DNA of 53,154 nt from Nostoc sp. NMS8 (GCF_017115045.1 NZ_JABXKK010000004.1:1-53154); one strand, 5' to 3'. Shown: positions 1 through 9,397, numbered from the stretch's first letter. Numbers and translations are program-made. Notes: generated by a model from the letters alone, not told the origin.

Positions 1-1489
1 ACCGAGCGTCGGGGTTTTGGTCACGCCACCAGCGCATTAACTCGGTTTTCCCCGTGCCCATATCGCTCCACAAGACAACCAATCCTTTTTCTGGAAAACG
101 GAAAGATTTTTTGGGATTTTGGGTACTTGGTTTGGCGTTAAAGGAGCTAGAATCTTTCAACTCAACATTTTCCCTAAACCCAGTATCCAAATCGCAGCCC
201 GTAGCTATCAGATTTGGACTGAATAATTTTTCAAGTCCAAGATCGTAAAGAGCCGGGGGAGATGAACATTTTTCCTCCAGATCAGGAATGCACAGTGCTT
301 GGGTCAAATATTTAATATTGACTGTGACATCTGGTTTGTACTTCGAGAGTCCCCATTTCTTAGCCCGATACGAGCGCTGGTAATCGGCAAGTGATTTGGC
401 ATCATCTATAATTGCAGTCAACAGGGTATTGGCATCAACACCGCGACCAACTACAAAATCATCAACACCTTTCTCTGGGCCTGGCAACAATGCAACTTCG
501 CATTCACAACCTACTGCCTCAATTGTTTTTGCTGTACGAACAGTAGCTTGAAAAACCGACCACCTGGTTTTAGCTTTTGTTTCATAGTCAAAAAGAATTA
601 TGAACTTGCGCCCCGCCTGAGCCATTGGTACTAAGTCCGGGTGCAACCGTTCATCAAAATCTTGTTTGCCCACGCGCCCATTCCAAATTCCCGGAAGTGC
701 GATCGCTACAAACCCCAATGAAAGCAAGCAAGCGGCTTTTTTTTCGCCCTCGCATAAGATAATCGGAATCTCTGGATGCTGCTTTACCCACTCCCAGAAG
801 GTGATTTGTAAATCTTTCTGCTGAAAGTCGATGTTGTTCTGTTTCTGCTGCTTTACCCCTGACCAGAATATTAGGGGATTGAGTATGCCTTTTATGCACA
901 GTGCTAAAAGGTAACTTAACTGGGCGATTTGCGTTAGGATTGCCGTAGTTTGTCCTACTTGCAAGAGCCAAGGCAACAGAGTCCCATTGCGAATTCCCTT
1001 CTTTCGACTTTTAACACAAAGCTTTTTCCCACGTTTTGCAAAAAGCACTTGTGCAATATCGGAAACGTTATAGCGCCGTGCAACAAGATTTAAAATATAG
1101 TTGGGAACATCGAAATAGGTAACGCGGTTGGCGGTTTTGGGTGGCGACTCGTATTTAACTGGTTTACCTTTTTCCCAATCAAAGCGTGGAAAGTTGGGCT
1201 TAAGTCGCCCCCACTCCATCGGTTGCCAGTTCTTGAATGGGTCAAGTGACTGAATCCACGTCCCTCCCAGTAATAGATGCTGATACATTTTGATGTATCC
1301 ATCCGTGACTCGACCCGCATTCTTGCGTGGGATTTTATCAGAGATGAACAGGTAATCGTAAACTGATTCTCCCTCAATGTGGAAGAAGTTGCGCTTAATC
1401 AACGCCGGATGAATGGCGCTACCAGCTAACAACTCATGATATTCCGCAGCCGTGAGATTGTTTGGATATTCAATTGTAGCTGCGTTCAT
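1..1489 (-). CDS. CyRepA1-like plasmid replication protein (DUF3854 domain), 3' end beyond window
   Basis: The frame is open from an ATG at 1489 to the window edge (496 codons). Around residues 245-258 it carries a Toprim-like DUF3854 segment containing IILCEGEKKA, followed by IALPGIWNG and, about 60 residues on, FILFDYETK-like and GVDDF motifs. Near residue 477 a P-loop (WSDMGTGKTE) opens what should be the helicase/ATPase half. This order (DUF3854 primase-like domain, then P-loop ATPase) is known from the cyanobacterial plasmid replication proteins called CyRepA1, and I infer replication initiation here. GGGGAG lies about 8 nt before the ATG, supporting the start. The ATG overlaps the stop of a 57-codon upstream ORF (ATGA), so translation is probably coupled. 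A phage or integrative-element primase-helicase is the main alternative. Confidence 0.8.
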   Translation of the reverse strand, partial: MNAATIEYPNNLTAAEYHELLAGSAIHPALIKRNFFHIEGESVYDYLFISDKIPRKNAGRVTDGYIKMYQHLLLGGTWIQSLDPFKNWQPMEWGRLKPNFPRFDWEKGKPVKYESPPKTANRVTYFDVPNYILNLVARRYNVSDIAQVLFAKRGKKLCVKSRKKGIRNGTLLPWLLQVGQTTAILTQIAQLSYLLALCIKGILNPLIFWSGVKQQKQNNIDFQQKDLQITFWEWVKQHPEIPIILCEGEKKAACLLSLGFVAIALPGIWNGRVGKQDFDERLHPDLVPMAQAGRKFIILFDYETKAKTRWSVFQATVRTAKTIEAVGCECEVALLPGPEKGVDDFVVGRGVDANTLLTAIIDDAKSLADYQRSYRAKKWGLSKYKPDVTVNIKYLTQALCIPDLEEKCSSPPALYDLGLEKLFSPNLIATGCDLDTGFRENVELKDSSSFNAKPSTQNPKKSFRFPEKGLVVLWSDMGTGKTELMRWWRDQNPDAR

Positions 1490-1659
1490 CGATTCTCCCC
1501 TTGGAATTCCTTAGACAGAGATGTGTCTATCTGTGAAACTCTCGTAGGCAGGATATTCCGAAAATTCCCCTTCGTCACAGCACAAAATTGCCGTGCGAAA
1601 GTTGCACTCGACCCCATACGCTCTTCTAGAGCGTTCTTAGGGCGTTTTCTGTTTGTCAT
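1486..1659 (-). CDS. Small 57-aa protein coupled to the replication gene
   Basis: ATG at 1659 with AGGGGAA close upstream; the TGA (1488-1486) overlaps the ATG of the replication gene as ATGA. The product begins MTNRKRPKNALEERMG and is basic, with no family I recognise. Its case rests on the good ribosome-binding site and the stop/start overlap, which are typical of a translationally coupled leader or a small accessory replication protein. No motif allows a function. It could also be a non-conserved leader ORF that only sets the expression of the downstream gene. Confidence 0.45.
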   Translation of the reverse strand: MTNRKRPKNALEERMGSSATFARQFCAVTKGNFRNILPTRVSQIDTSLSKEFQGENR

Positions 1660-1706
1660 GATTTTCCCCTGATAACTCGGTTTACAAGTTCAGAGGGGGT
1701 TGCATC

Positions 1707-1785
1707 AGTTATCAGTTAACAGTTAACAGTTAACAGTTATCATTCTTGGACTCTACTCCTAACTGATAGCTGATAACTGATAACT
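1707..1785. repeat. Heptamer repeats, direct then inverted, upstream of the replication gene
   Basis: Five tandem heptamers AGTTA(A/T)C occupy 1707-1741. After 23 bases, three inverted copies (GATAGCT, GATAACT, GATAACT) occupy 1765-1785, so the region can also fold as a hairpin. Short tandem heptamers (STRR type) are common between genes in heterocystous cyanobacteria, so this may be only that. Their place just upstream of a plasmid-type replication gene also makes them candidates for iterons. Confidence 0.8.
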
Positions 1786-1896
1786 GTTATTCGCGCCGCT
1801 ACTGCTTTGGACTACAAAATTCGGGACATTTTCTTAACAAAACTTAACTTTATACAAAAATCATGAATTTCGACAGCTAAAACATACCGCAAGGAA

Positions 1897-1932
1897 TGGA
1901 CTTTCCAAGCGGCAGATCCTATAATGGATCTG
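1897..1932 (+). promoter_or_regulatory. Candidate promoter with a palindrome around the -10
   Basis: TGGACT (1897-1902) is separated by 17 bases from a perfect TATAAT (1920-1925). The -10 sits exactly in the loop of a perfect 7-bp inverted repeat, CAGATCC (1913-1919) and GGATCTG (1926-1932), which could be an operator. It points toward the hairpin at 2056-2088 with no credible ORF between. Inferred from sequence only. Confidence 0.35.
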
Positions 1933-2101
1933 GCAGCGCGGATTATACTCTCGGACAAATTTAGTAGTCGTCTTGGTCGGCAAACTTCAACGACAACTTT
2001 TTTTGTTCCTTCGAGATCAACCCCGCTCTAAGAAAAACGATGGATTTTACGAACAGACAAAGCGCCTACTCCTTAGTGGCGCTTTGTCGTTTAGATTTTT
2101 T
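1933..2101 (+). ncRNA. Candidate small RNA of about 170 nt
   Basis: The stretch begins just after a consensus -10 (TATAAT at 1920) and ends with a strong stem-loop and T-run (2056-2101). It contains no ORF with a ribosome-binding site beyond a weak 32-codon frame. It is divergent from the replication gene and its leader ORF and does not overlap them, so it would act in trans if it acts on them. I do not recognise a known cyanobacterial RNA family in it. Confidence 0.3.
2056..2101 (+). terminator. Rho-independent-type hairpin
   Basis: A perfect 11-bp stem, GACAAAGCGCC (2056-2066) with GGCGCTTTGTC (2078-2088), can extend by three pairs past a one-base bulge. Six Ts follow at 2096-2101, seven bases after the stem. 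The T-run is only on the plus-strand side, so it would stop rightward transcription. Confidence 0.55.
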
Positions 2102-2545
2102 GACGCTTTCACTTTCATATTTACCTTCATTTCATTAGCTTGTTTACGCTAGCTCTCAAAGCTTTTACACTTTAAGTTTGATATAAATTGAACGACGCAT
2201 CTGTTACAGCCAAATTCAAAAACTGAAAAGTGATCTGATATCTTAAACATCGTTTACTTATACTACTTAGAGTTGTTTTTGGCTTTAAGTGTGGTTTTTA
2301 ATCTTCCGCTAATTATATTAGCTTTAGTAATCTCCTAGAACTTTTTTTAATTGAGTACGTACTTGAATTAGAATAGCAGTATCACGATACAATAACAACT
2401 CCAATTGTTAAGATTTGTTAAGACTAAAATATGTAAGTAGGAGATAGTAGATTATGTAAGCTTTTTAGAGGAGCGTCTGCTAAAAAGTATGTACTTTTTT
2501 TGGTGAAATTAAGATAAAACAGGACTCAAAGGAGCTTAATAAAAG

Positions 2546-3958
2546 GTGAATGCTAAAGAAGCTATCCAAGCCATAGATGACTTAGTGTTTGCGAAACAAG
2601 GGAGGTGGCTAGAGGAGCCAGAAAAAATTGTGCTTAGATCAGCTTGGCTTGATCTAGATTATAAGGACATAGCAGAGAACAGTCTCTATGATATTAATCT
2701 TTTGCAGAGGCGTGTAGCACCTAAATTGTGGGTACTATTAACAGGGATATTAGGGAGTGGAGAAAAAGTCACCAAGAAACGACTGCGGGGCATTGTAGAA
2801 AAACAAATATTACTAGCTGACAAGGAACCAGCAAAATGGAATGAAGCTGCTGCTGGTGTACCTATACTTTCAGGAAATTTGCCTGACACATCTAATTTTT
2901 ACGGACGAACTCCTGAACTAGCGATGTTAAAAGAATTGATAGCTCAAGAACGTTGTGTAGCAATTGTAGGGACGGCAGGAGTCGGTAAAAGTGCTTTGGT
3001 TGCTAAATTAGTTCAAACTTTGCGTATGGGGTCGTATGAATTTAATAATTTTATTTGGAAGTCAATTTCATATAGTCCGTTACTTACAGATTTAGTTGCT
3101 GACCTGCTTAGAATTTTGGCTTATTCAGAAAATCAGGAGCTAGATTTACCAGAATCCATTCAAGCTAGGACATCTAAATTGTTTGACTACCTTCGTTCAC
3201 ATCGTTGTTTAGTGATTCTCGACTCAGCAGAGTCGTTATTACAGGGAGACAGAAATACCGATTCCAATGCCTACGGTAGGCAGTATGCAGAGTATGGGAC
3301 GTTCTTTAATAGAATCATAGAGGAACAGCATCAAAGTTGTTTACTGCTAACCAGTCGTGAACCATTTATTGATTTTAATCGTCTACAAAAAAAAGGACAA
3401 CCAGTTAGGACGGTAAAGCTTGAAGGGTTGGGTAAGGAAGCTTTAGAGATTTTTCGTTTGTACGGGTTGACTAATGAGGATAAATGGGGAGATTTAATTC
3501 AAACCTATCGTGGAAATCCTTTATCTTTAAAAATGCTAGCTGAAAAGATTAAAAGATTTTTTTGTGGAAGTGTAAAGGATTTTTTAGATTTTCAAACTGT
3601 ATTGATGACAGATATACTCCAAGAGAGCTTAGATGAATTATTTGAAGAGAAAGGTCGTTTAACTATTTTAGAGAAACAAATCATGTTCTATTTAACAGAA
3701 GAACTAGCTCAAGAGTCTGTAAATTCAATTACATTAAGCGAATTGCTTAAAAATTTTAAAAATAGACAAAAATGTGAGGTAACGACCTCAGAAGTACTTG
3801 AAGCTATAGAGGCTTTATATGAACGTTCTTTAATTGAGCAAGAGAGAAATGATAGTAAAGAAGTACTATTGAGCTTAGAGCCTCAAGTTGTAAAGTATGT
3901 TTGCACCTATGCTTTAAAATTAGTTCAAAATGTAGTCTATGATTTTAAATCAGCTTAA
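2546..3958 (+). CDS. vMAP-like N-terminal domain / NB-ARC-type ATPase
   Basis: A 470-aa protein starting at GTG, with AAGGAG about 10 nt upstream. Residues 1-95 resemble the HTH-like N-terminal domain of cyanobacterial vWA-MoxR-associated (vMAP) and NB-ARC proteins. Then comes a STAND-type NTPase: Walker A GTAGVGKSA (142-150), Walker B CLVILDSAE (221-229), an LLLTSRE sensor-like strand (267-273) and a GxP-type RGNPLSL motif (about 332-338). A winged-helix-like region follows. The WD40 or TPR sensor repeats usually appended to such proteins are missing. It is first in a tight operon with a Ser/Thr kinase (22-nt gap). Inferred role: nucleotide-switch signalling, possibly in a conflict or stress system; its trigger is unknown. 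Confidence 0.75.
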   Translation: MNAKEAIQAIDDLVFAKQGRWLEEPEKIVLRSAWLDLDYKDIAENSLYDINLLQRRVAPKLWVLLTGILGSGEKVTKKRLRGIVEKQILLADKEPAKWNEAAAGVPILSGNLPDTSNFYGRTPELAMLKELIAQERCVAIVGTAGVGKSALVAKLVQTLRMGSYEFNNFIWKSISYSPLLTDLVADLLRILAYSENQELDLPESIQARTSKLFDYLRSHRCLVILDSAESLLQGDRNTDSNAYGRQYAEYGTFFNRIIEEQHQSCLLLTSREPFIDFNRLQKKGQPVRTVKLEGLGKEALEIFRLYGLTNEDKWGDLIQTYRGNPLSLKMLAEKIKRFFCGSVKDFLDFQTVLMTDILQESLDELFEEKGRLTILEKQIMFYLTEELAQESVNSITLSELLKNFKNRQKCEVTTSEVLEAIEALYERSLIEQERNDSKEVLLSLEPQVVKYVCTYALKLVQNVVYDFKSA

Positions 3959-3980
3959 TTATTTATAATAACTTAAACGT

Positions 3981-5906
3981 GTGGGTTATTGTATCAATCC
4001 TAAGTGTAAACAGCGGCAGAATCCTGACGATAGTGAAAGATGCCTTAATTGCGGAACCGAACTGCTAATTGACCAGAGGTTTCGGTTAATTAAGCCATTA
4101 CGCCCTTTAGACTTCCGTTACAGGACAGAAATTTTTGAAGTAGTGGATGATAAAGGCACTCGTAAAGTTATGAAGGTGTTACGATCGCAAAGACCTAAGG
4201 AAATCAGCTTGCTGGAGCGAGAAACACTGACATTGCAGTTATTTGATCATCCTGGTATTCCTAGAGTTATAGACGATTTATTCACTGTTATACCAAACAA
4301 TAGTTATATAGATTTGCATTGCTTGGTGATGCAGAAATTTGAGGGACTGAATTTAGAACAATGGGTGGAAGCTAACGGAATAATATCTCAAACTTTAGCT
4401 GTAGATTGGCTTACACAAATAGTAAAAATTCTCGATGAAGTACACCGGAGTGGTTTTTTTCATAGAGACATTAAACCTTCTAATATAATTATTCAACCTG
4501 ATGGACAGTTAGGTTTAATTGATTTTGGTGCAGTTCGAGAAGTAACTCGTACATATCTAGCGAAAGTTAGTGGGAGTGGGGGAAATGATATGGGGCTTGG
4601 TCAGCATGAAGTTACAGTACTTGTAACGGCTGGCTTTACTCCCCTAGAACAAATTAACGGGCAAGCAGTACCGCAATCAGATTTCTATGCCTTAGGGCGA
4701 ACGCTAGCATATTTAGTAACTGGAATTCGTGTACTCGACCTGCCAACAGACCCAAACACAACAAGACTTATCTGGAGAAATAAAGCACGACACATTGAAA
4801 AACCCTTTGCAGATTTGCTAGATGATTTGATGGCTCCGGCACCAGCGAAGCGTCCACTATCTACACAAGCTCTTTTGCAGCGTTTGGGGCAATTACCATT
4901 TAAATCAAAACTTCATCGTGTAATCACATCGAGGTCATTTCAGTTGGGTGCGTTTGTTTTAGCGGCTTTAACTTTTACTGGTTTGTTCTATGTATCACTC
5001 CCTTTTATAGCTAATATTTATCTAAATCAAGCTAAAAAAGCTCAACAAGAAAATCGTTTTATAGATGCTCAAGAAAATTTTCAAACAGCGATTAACTTAA
5101 ATTATCAACTATCCGCTATAGTAGCAGATTATTTTTTAGAACAAGGTAAGAAAGCTCACAAAGAAAACAAATTGCTTGATGCTGAAAATAATTTTAAGAT
5201 AGCAATTAAATACCAAGCTAATTTGACTTATTCAATCTCAAGTTTCTATACTGATCTGGGATTTCGCAACAAGGACAATCCTCAGCTTGCTAGGAATAGC
5301 TATGAACTAGCCATCAAATATAATCCTAAAGATGATGTTGCCTATAGCAATTTAGCAGTAGTATGCCAGCAATTACAAGATTATACTTGCGTAAGTAATA
5401 CTTATGAAAAAATTTTTAGGTTAAAGCCTAATAAATGGGAATCACACTACGGATTAGGATTTTTTTATGATGGGCAAGGTAAATATTATTTAGCTGAGAA
5501 GCAATATAAATTAGCTATTAAAAGTAGTAGCGAAGCTATATTTGCTATTGCAGCTTTATCAAGATTGAAGAATAAAAGTGGTGATTATAATACCGCTGTT
5601 ACTTTAGCTTTACAAGGTTTAAGTAAAACTGAAAATAGGGAGTTACAAGCTTCGTTCTACAAAGATTTGGGCTGGGCAAGATTCATGCAAAATAGATTGA
5701 GTGAGTCCAAAAAATATTTGGAAAAAGCGATTGATTTAGATGGTCAGAGAATAGATGCTTACTGCCTATTATCTCAAATCCAAGAAGCTTTAGATAAAAA
5801 TGATGATGCTAGAATTTCTATAGCAGCGTGCATTTTAGGCAAATCGGGTCTGCCGGAAGTTATTATGTGGAGAGAAGATTTACTAGATCGTATTCTCAAA
5901 AAGTGA
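3981..5906 (+). CDS. Membrane-anchored Ser/Thr protein kinase with 4-Cys zinc ribbon and TPR repeats
   Basis: A 641-aa protein with a GTG start chosen because it places the zinc ribbon (Cys 4, 9, 21, 24) at the N-terminus, as in cyanobacterial '4-Cys' kinases. The kinase domain (about 33-300) has the ATP-binding Lys65, HRDIKPSNII with Asp163, and DFG at 181-183, so it should be active. A transmembrane segment lies at about 321-346 and TPR-like helices fill the rest, which places kinase and TPR parts on opposite sides of the membrane. It is the second gene of a three-gene operon, between the NB-ARC-like ATPase and a FecR-like/TPR protein, both possible partners or substrates. Confidence 0.9.
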   Translation: MGYCINPKCKQRQNPDDSERCLNCGTELLIDQRFRLIKPLRPLDFRYRTEIFEVVDDKGTRKVMKVLRSQRPKEISLLERETLTLQLFDHPGIPRVIDDLFTVIPNNSYIDLHCLVMQKFEGLNLEQWVEANGIISQTLAVDWLTQIVKILDEVHRSGFFHRDIKPSNIIIQPDGQLGLIDFGAVREVTRTYLAKVSGSGGNDMGLGQHEVTVLVTAGFTPLEQINGQAVPQSDFYALGRTLAYLVTGIRVLDLPTDPNTTRLIWRNKARHIEKPFADLLDDLMAPAPAKRPLSTQALLQRLGQLPFKSKLHRVITSRSFQLGAFVLAALTFTGLFYVSLPFIANIYLNQAKKAQQENRFIDAQENFQTAINLNYQLSAIVADYFLEQGKKAHKENKLLDAENNFKIAIKYQANLTYSISSFYTDLGFRNKDNPQLARNSYELAIKYNPKDDVAYSNLAVVCQQLQDYTCVSNTYEKIFRLKPNKWESHYGLGFFYDGQGKYYLAEKQYKLAIKSSSEAIFAIAALSRLKNKSGDYNTAVTLALQGLSKTENRELQASFYKDLGWARFMQNRLSESKKYLEKAIDLDGQRIDAYCLLSQIQEALDKNDDARISIAACILGKSGLPEVIMWREDLLDRILKK

Positions 5907-5942
5907 TAATCTGCTAATAAGTCATATAAATAGCAAGAGAAA

Positions 5943-6947
5943 GTGAGAACTAGTACAAAAATTATTGTATTATCCTGCTTGAGTATCCTTCTGATTAAAG
6001 ATGCGCCACTCTTGTCCAGCGTACCTCTTATAAGAGTAAGAAGAAATCAGGTTCGCTGTAACCCGGCGCTTGGAAGAGTAATGAATAAAGGAGACAAACG
6101 TTTTGAGCCAGGAAGTTTGGTTTGTCAGGGAGAGCGATTAGAAGTTTTGAATGGTGGTTATGTAAAATTCTTATGCCTGAGTTCAGGAAATATTTTAGAT
6201 TTATCAAGTGGAGCTATTCCTTCTGATAAATGTACAACAACTGATACATTTAGCTCTAGTTGCAATCCAAGTAATATAGATGTGTGCTTAATCCGAAAAG
6301 GTGGAGCAGGAGAAGAGGATAAGCCTACAATTATTTACCCTTACACTAGTTCATTAATGAAAACCCGACCCGACATAGCTTGGCGTTCTGTTCCAGGTGC
6401 AACTTCTTATAAAGTGAGAGTAAAAGGGTACGAGTTTGAATGGGAAAAAACTGTAGATGAAAATAGAATTAATTACCCTCCAGAAGAAAAAGAATTAGCC
6501 TTTGATCAAGCATTCAATATCTCTATTATCGCTTATAGAAAAGATTCTCCTCCCACTGCGGATTCGTTTGTAGTGAACTTGTTTTCTGAAGAGGAAATTA
6601 AACTGGTTTTAGATATAGTAAAGCAAATCAATTCTCTAGGCTTACCTCAAGATGAAGCTGTTCTTGACATAGATGCTGTATATGCATTTAGAGGTTTCTT
6701 GGATGAAAGCCTTGAAATATTAAATAAGGCAGTCACGGCAGGTAGTAAAAATCCGACCATTTATAGAGTATTAGGTGAGCGCTATTTTGAAGCAGGTTTA
6801 CCAGACAAAGCTAAACGCCAATATTTGACAGCATCTAAATTAGCGAAAAAAAGTAACAATTCATCTGAGTTTAAAAAAGTGGAAGAGGGGTTAAAAATAA
6901 TAGATTTTTATAACCAACTACCAACGATTAAAAAGGGTGCCCAGTAG
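5943..6947 (+). CDS. Exported FecR-like / TPR protein
   Basis: A 334-aa protein starting at GTG, 36 nt after the kinase gene. An N-terminal hydrophobic segment (about 7-25) looks like a signal peptide or membrane anchor. Residues 35-90 resemble a FecR-type fold (GDKRFEPGSLVCQGERLEV, then GGYVKFLC). The middle has a fibronectin-like stretch (WRSVPGATSYKVRVKG) and the C-terminus has one or two TPR-like repeats. It probably acts on the periplasmic side with the kinase's TPR part. Its last 40 bases overlap the 3' end of the opposing CHAT gene, so the two transcripts could pair. Confidence 0.7.
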   Translation: MRTSTKIIVLSCLSILLIKDAPLLSSVPLIRVRRNQVRCNPALGRVMNKGDKRFEPGSLVCQGERLEVLNGGYVKFLCLSSGNILDLSSGAIPSDKCTTTDTFSSSCNPSNIDVCLIRKGGAGEEDKPTIIYPYTSSLMKTRPDIAWRSVPGATSYKVRVKGYEFEWEKTVDENRINYPPEEKELAFDQAFNISIIAYRKDSPPTADSFVVNLFSEEEIKLVLDIVKQINSLGLPQDEAVLDIDAVYAFRGFLDESLEILNKAVTAGSKNPTIYRVLGERYFEAGLPDKAKRQYLTASKLAKKSNNSSEFKKVEEGLKIIDFYNQLPTIKKGAQ

Positions 6948-9397
6948 TAAGGATGAGCATATTTAGGATTTTTCATTAATGCTAATTGCGCCTGCCTTAA
7001 CGCCTCTGCTTTAGTTAAACTCTTTCTTAATCCTTTGTAAAATTCTTCCATCAGTTCAACAGTGGAGTTTGCTTCTACTAACCATAAGGTTGCTACTGTA
7101 CTTCTCGCTCCTGCTTGTACTGCAACTCCAGCAATTCCTAAAGCTGATCTTTTATTACCCTTAGCGGTTTGACAGGCGCTTAAAACTAATAACTCAATTA
7201 TATCGGAACTAGCTTGAGTTTTATTTCTTAGTAAGCTGTCAAACTCTCTAATATTAATTTGTCGATCATAAGCTAAAAATCCTGTACGTATAAGTTTAGA
7301 GCTAAATTGTCCATGAGTACTAATGTGAACAATAGGAAAATTTTCTTCACTTATTTTCTGCTTAAAGTGAGAACTAGTAAATTCTTTATCTAATAAAACA
7401 AGTGAAGAATTGGTTAGTTTTCTGACATCTTCTGCTTCTTGTTTTGCTTGGGGTAAAGCTTCTGCTCCTGGAGGAGCATTTGAATCTGTCAAGCTGGGAC
7501 TGGGTATAGACAGAGCAGCGATGAAAGCTTTCATCTGATCTTGTCGTAAAGGCTTAGGGATTCGGACTCTAGAACCCAAAGTTTCTGAAAAGCTATAACG
7601 CTTCACCAAATAATCTTTCCCGTCATGTAGCAAGTTCATTGGCAGACTTTGGAAAGTTTTATCTAAAATAAATATTAATGTACCAGAGTCAGGCAAATAT
7701 TTTTTTAAAGGTGCAATTAACTCTTTATATAGCACTTGATAATGTGAAGTAATTATATGTTGCTTAGTATAAACGAGTTTTTCATCTTGTAGAATTTCTA
7801 ACAAGGTGTTGACATGAGTTCTAACTAATTTTGAATCAACGGAGTGGTGATGAGGGGAGTCGCCTGGAGATTGAACAATTACTTCTATCCTATTGTTCAA
7901 ATCAATAATGTGAATTATTGCTGGGGTGTCATCCAATTTTTGAAGCTTATTTAAAGCAACAAGGTCGAGTTTGCCGCATTTGAGATAATCCTCTAACTCC
8001 GCTACTTGAAGTTGTTCATAAGTTTGGCGTATTAACTCTAAATTAGGAGAAGGACTTTCTGCTAGCAGTCGCATATAATTGCGATATACAGGCTCTACTT
8101 TTTCGTAAAAGAAAAACTGTGCATCTAAATTGCTAGACAAGAGATTGCCGCGAATTTGTGTAATGCTGTCAATAGTCGCGCCATAAGCTTGAATCGCTGC
8201 TTCAGTTTTACCTTGTTTCTGATATAAATTCCCTAATTGCTGTTGCCATTCATAGAGAAGATCCACATCATTAATTGACTGAGCTAAACTCAAAGCTTTT
8301 TTAAAATATATTTGTGATTCCTCTATGTTTAGCTTACCTAAAGCGCCTAAGCTTTTAGATTCTAAGAGTTTGTTATTAATATATTTAGCGGTTTTTAAGG
8401 CAGATGTAGCATACTGAATAGCTGCTGATTGCAACGATTTATTTTGAATTTTACTTAGAATATTAGCAAATTTTAATTGAGCTTGAATAGATTGTTCTGG
8501 TGACAATTGAGAAAATGCTGAAGGGTTTTGCAATATAAGATTTGCTAATGGTTGAATCTCCTGACTAACTTTTGTATGAGTATCTTTTAGCTTAGGTTTA
8601 TCTGTTAGCCATTCATCAAAGTCTAGCAATAAGTTTAAACGGTTCAGTTGCGCTTGTAGTTTTATTCCTTGTGAAAAACTTGTCCGATCTACTAAAAGTT
8701 GATATGTCTTAAGTGACTCCTCTGCCTTCTGTGGAATAGAATCTATGATCGTCTCTCTAAATATGGGTTCCTCTACCCATTTGTACTCATCTCGCGCTCG
8801 TTGATAGATGGACTGTTTGGTATTACCCAATGACAGCAAAATATCGCTAATTTCTTTTGAAGATGTTTGTTTAGCGAATAATAATGTTTTTTCCAGAATT
8901 AGCTCAGATTCATTTAACTTGCCAACTAAGCGTAGAACTTGCCCCATGCTTTGTAACCCCAACAAGCTTATTGGTGTTAATTTTAACTGATGTATTGCTG
9001 CTATCAGTTGTGACTTCTCGTATTGGGTAAATTCTAATATTGTTGGGTTACAATTCCAATTATTTAATTCTAGAGCTTCCACAAGTTTCTCACAAGCCTG
9101 AGAGTGTAAACCTAATTTTTGCAAGGCAAAATTTTGATTAATCAGGCTCCCACTAACACCTTCGGCATCTTTGATCTGATGATAAATTTTCGTGGCTTGT
9201 TGCCAAGTGTCAAGAGCCTCTGCTGCTTGACCTTGATTTAATTGTTTTTTACCCACTTGGGTTAAAAATTCAGCCTGTTGTATCTGTGTTTCTTTTTCCG
9301 TTGACTGAGCCAGCAATAGAGACGATTGAGTTAAAACTATTGATAAAGCTAGAATGCCTAAAAGAGCATATTTTAGGCAATATTTCCATTTAATCAT
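6908..9397 (-). CDS. TPR-CHAT domain protein (caspase-like protease), exported
   Basis: An 829-aa protein with an N-terminal signal-like hydrophobic segment (about 8-31), TPR-type helical repeats to roughly residue 450, and a C-terminal CHAT domain. The caspase-like dyad is visible as His695 in HISTHG and Cys742 in LSACQTAKG, and the domain ends with the usual YYWAPFLIVG. CHAT is a cysteine protease fold; in other systems such proteins are effectors cut on or turned on by sensors. The ATG overlaps the stop of the upstream TPS exoprotein frame (ATGA), so the two are co-translated. In cyanobacteria this pairing of CHAT with filamentous-haemagglutinin-type proteins is recurrent. Its substrate is unknown. 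Confidence 0.9.
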   Translation of the reverse strand: MIKWKYCLKYALLGILALSIVLTQSSLLLAQSTEKETQIQQAEFLTQVGKKQLNQGQAAEALDTWQQATKIYHQIKDAEGVSGSLINQNFALQKLGLHSQACEKLVEALELNNWNCNPTILEFTQYEKSQLIAAIHQLKLTPISLLGLQSMGQVLRLVGKLNESELILEKTLLFAKQTSSKEISDILLSLGNTKQSIYQRARDEYKWVEEPIFRETIIDSIPQKAEESLKTYQLLVDRTSFSQGIKLQAQLNRLNLLLDFDEWLTDKPKLKDTHTKVSQEIQPLANLILQNPSAFSQLSPEQSIQAQLKFANILSKIQNKSLQSAAIQYATSALKTAKYINNKLLESKSLGALGKLNIEESQIYFKKALSLAQSINDVDLLYEWQQQLGNLYQKQGKTEAAIQAYGATIDSITQIRGNLLSSNLDAQFFFYEKVEPVYRNYMRLLAESPSPNLELIRQTYEQLQVAELEDYLKCGKLDLVALNKLQKLDDTPAIIHIIDLNNRIEVIVQSPGDSPHHHSVDSKLVRTHVNTLLEILQDEKLVYTKQHIITSHYQVLYKELIAPLKKYLPDSGTLIFILDKTFQSLPMNLLHDGKDYLVKRYSFSETLGSRVRIPKPLRQDQMKAFIAALSIPSPSLTDSNAPPGAEALPQAKQEAEDVRKLTNSSLVLLDKEFTSSHFKQKISEENFPIVHISTHGQFSSKLIRTGFLAYDRQINIREFDSLLRNKTQASSDIIELLVLSACQTAKGNKRSALGIAGVAVQAGARSTVATLWLVEANSTVELMEEFYKGLRKSLTKAEALRQAQLALMKNPKYAHPYYWAPFLIVGSWL

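Noticed and set aside
654..971. 105-codon minus-strand frame within the replication gene
   Set aside because: It lies in another phase of the replication gene; the phase with IILCEGEKKA and the P-loop is continuous through the region and is the real one.
1707..1785. Heptamer block as a CRISPR array
   Set aside because: The units are 7 bp without spacers; this is a short tandem repeat, not CRISPR.
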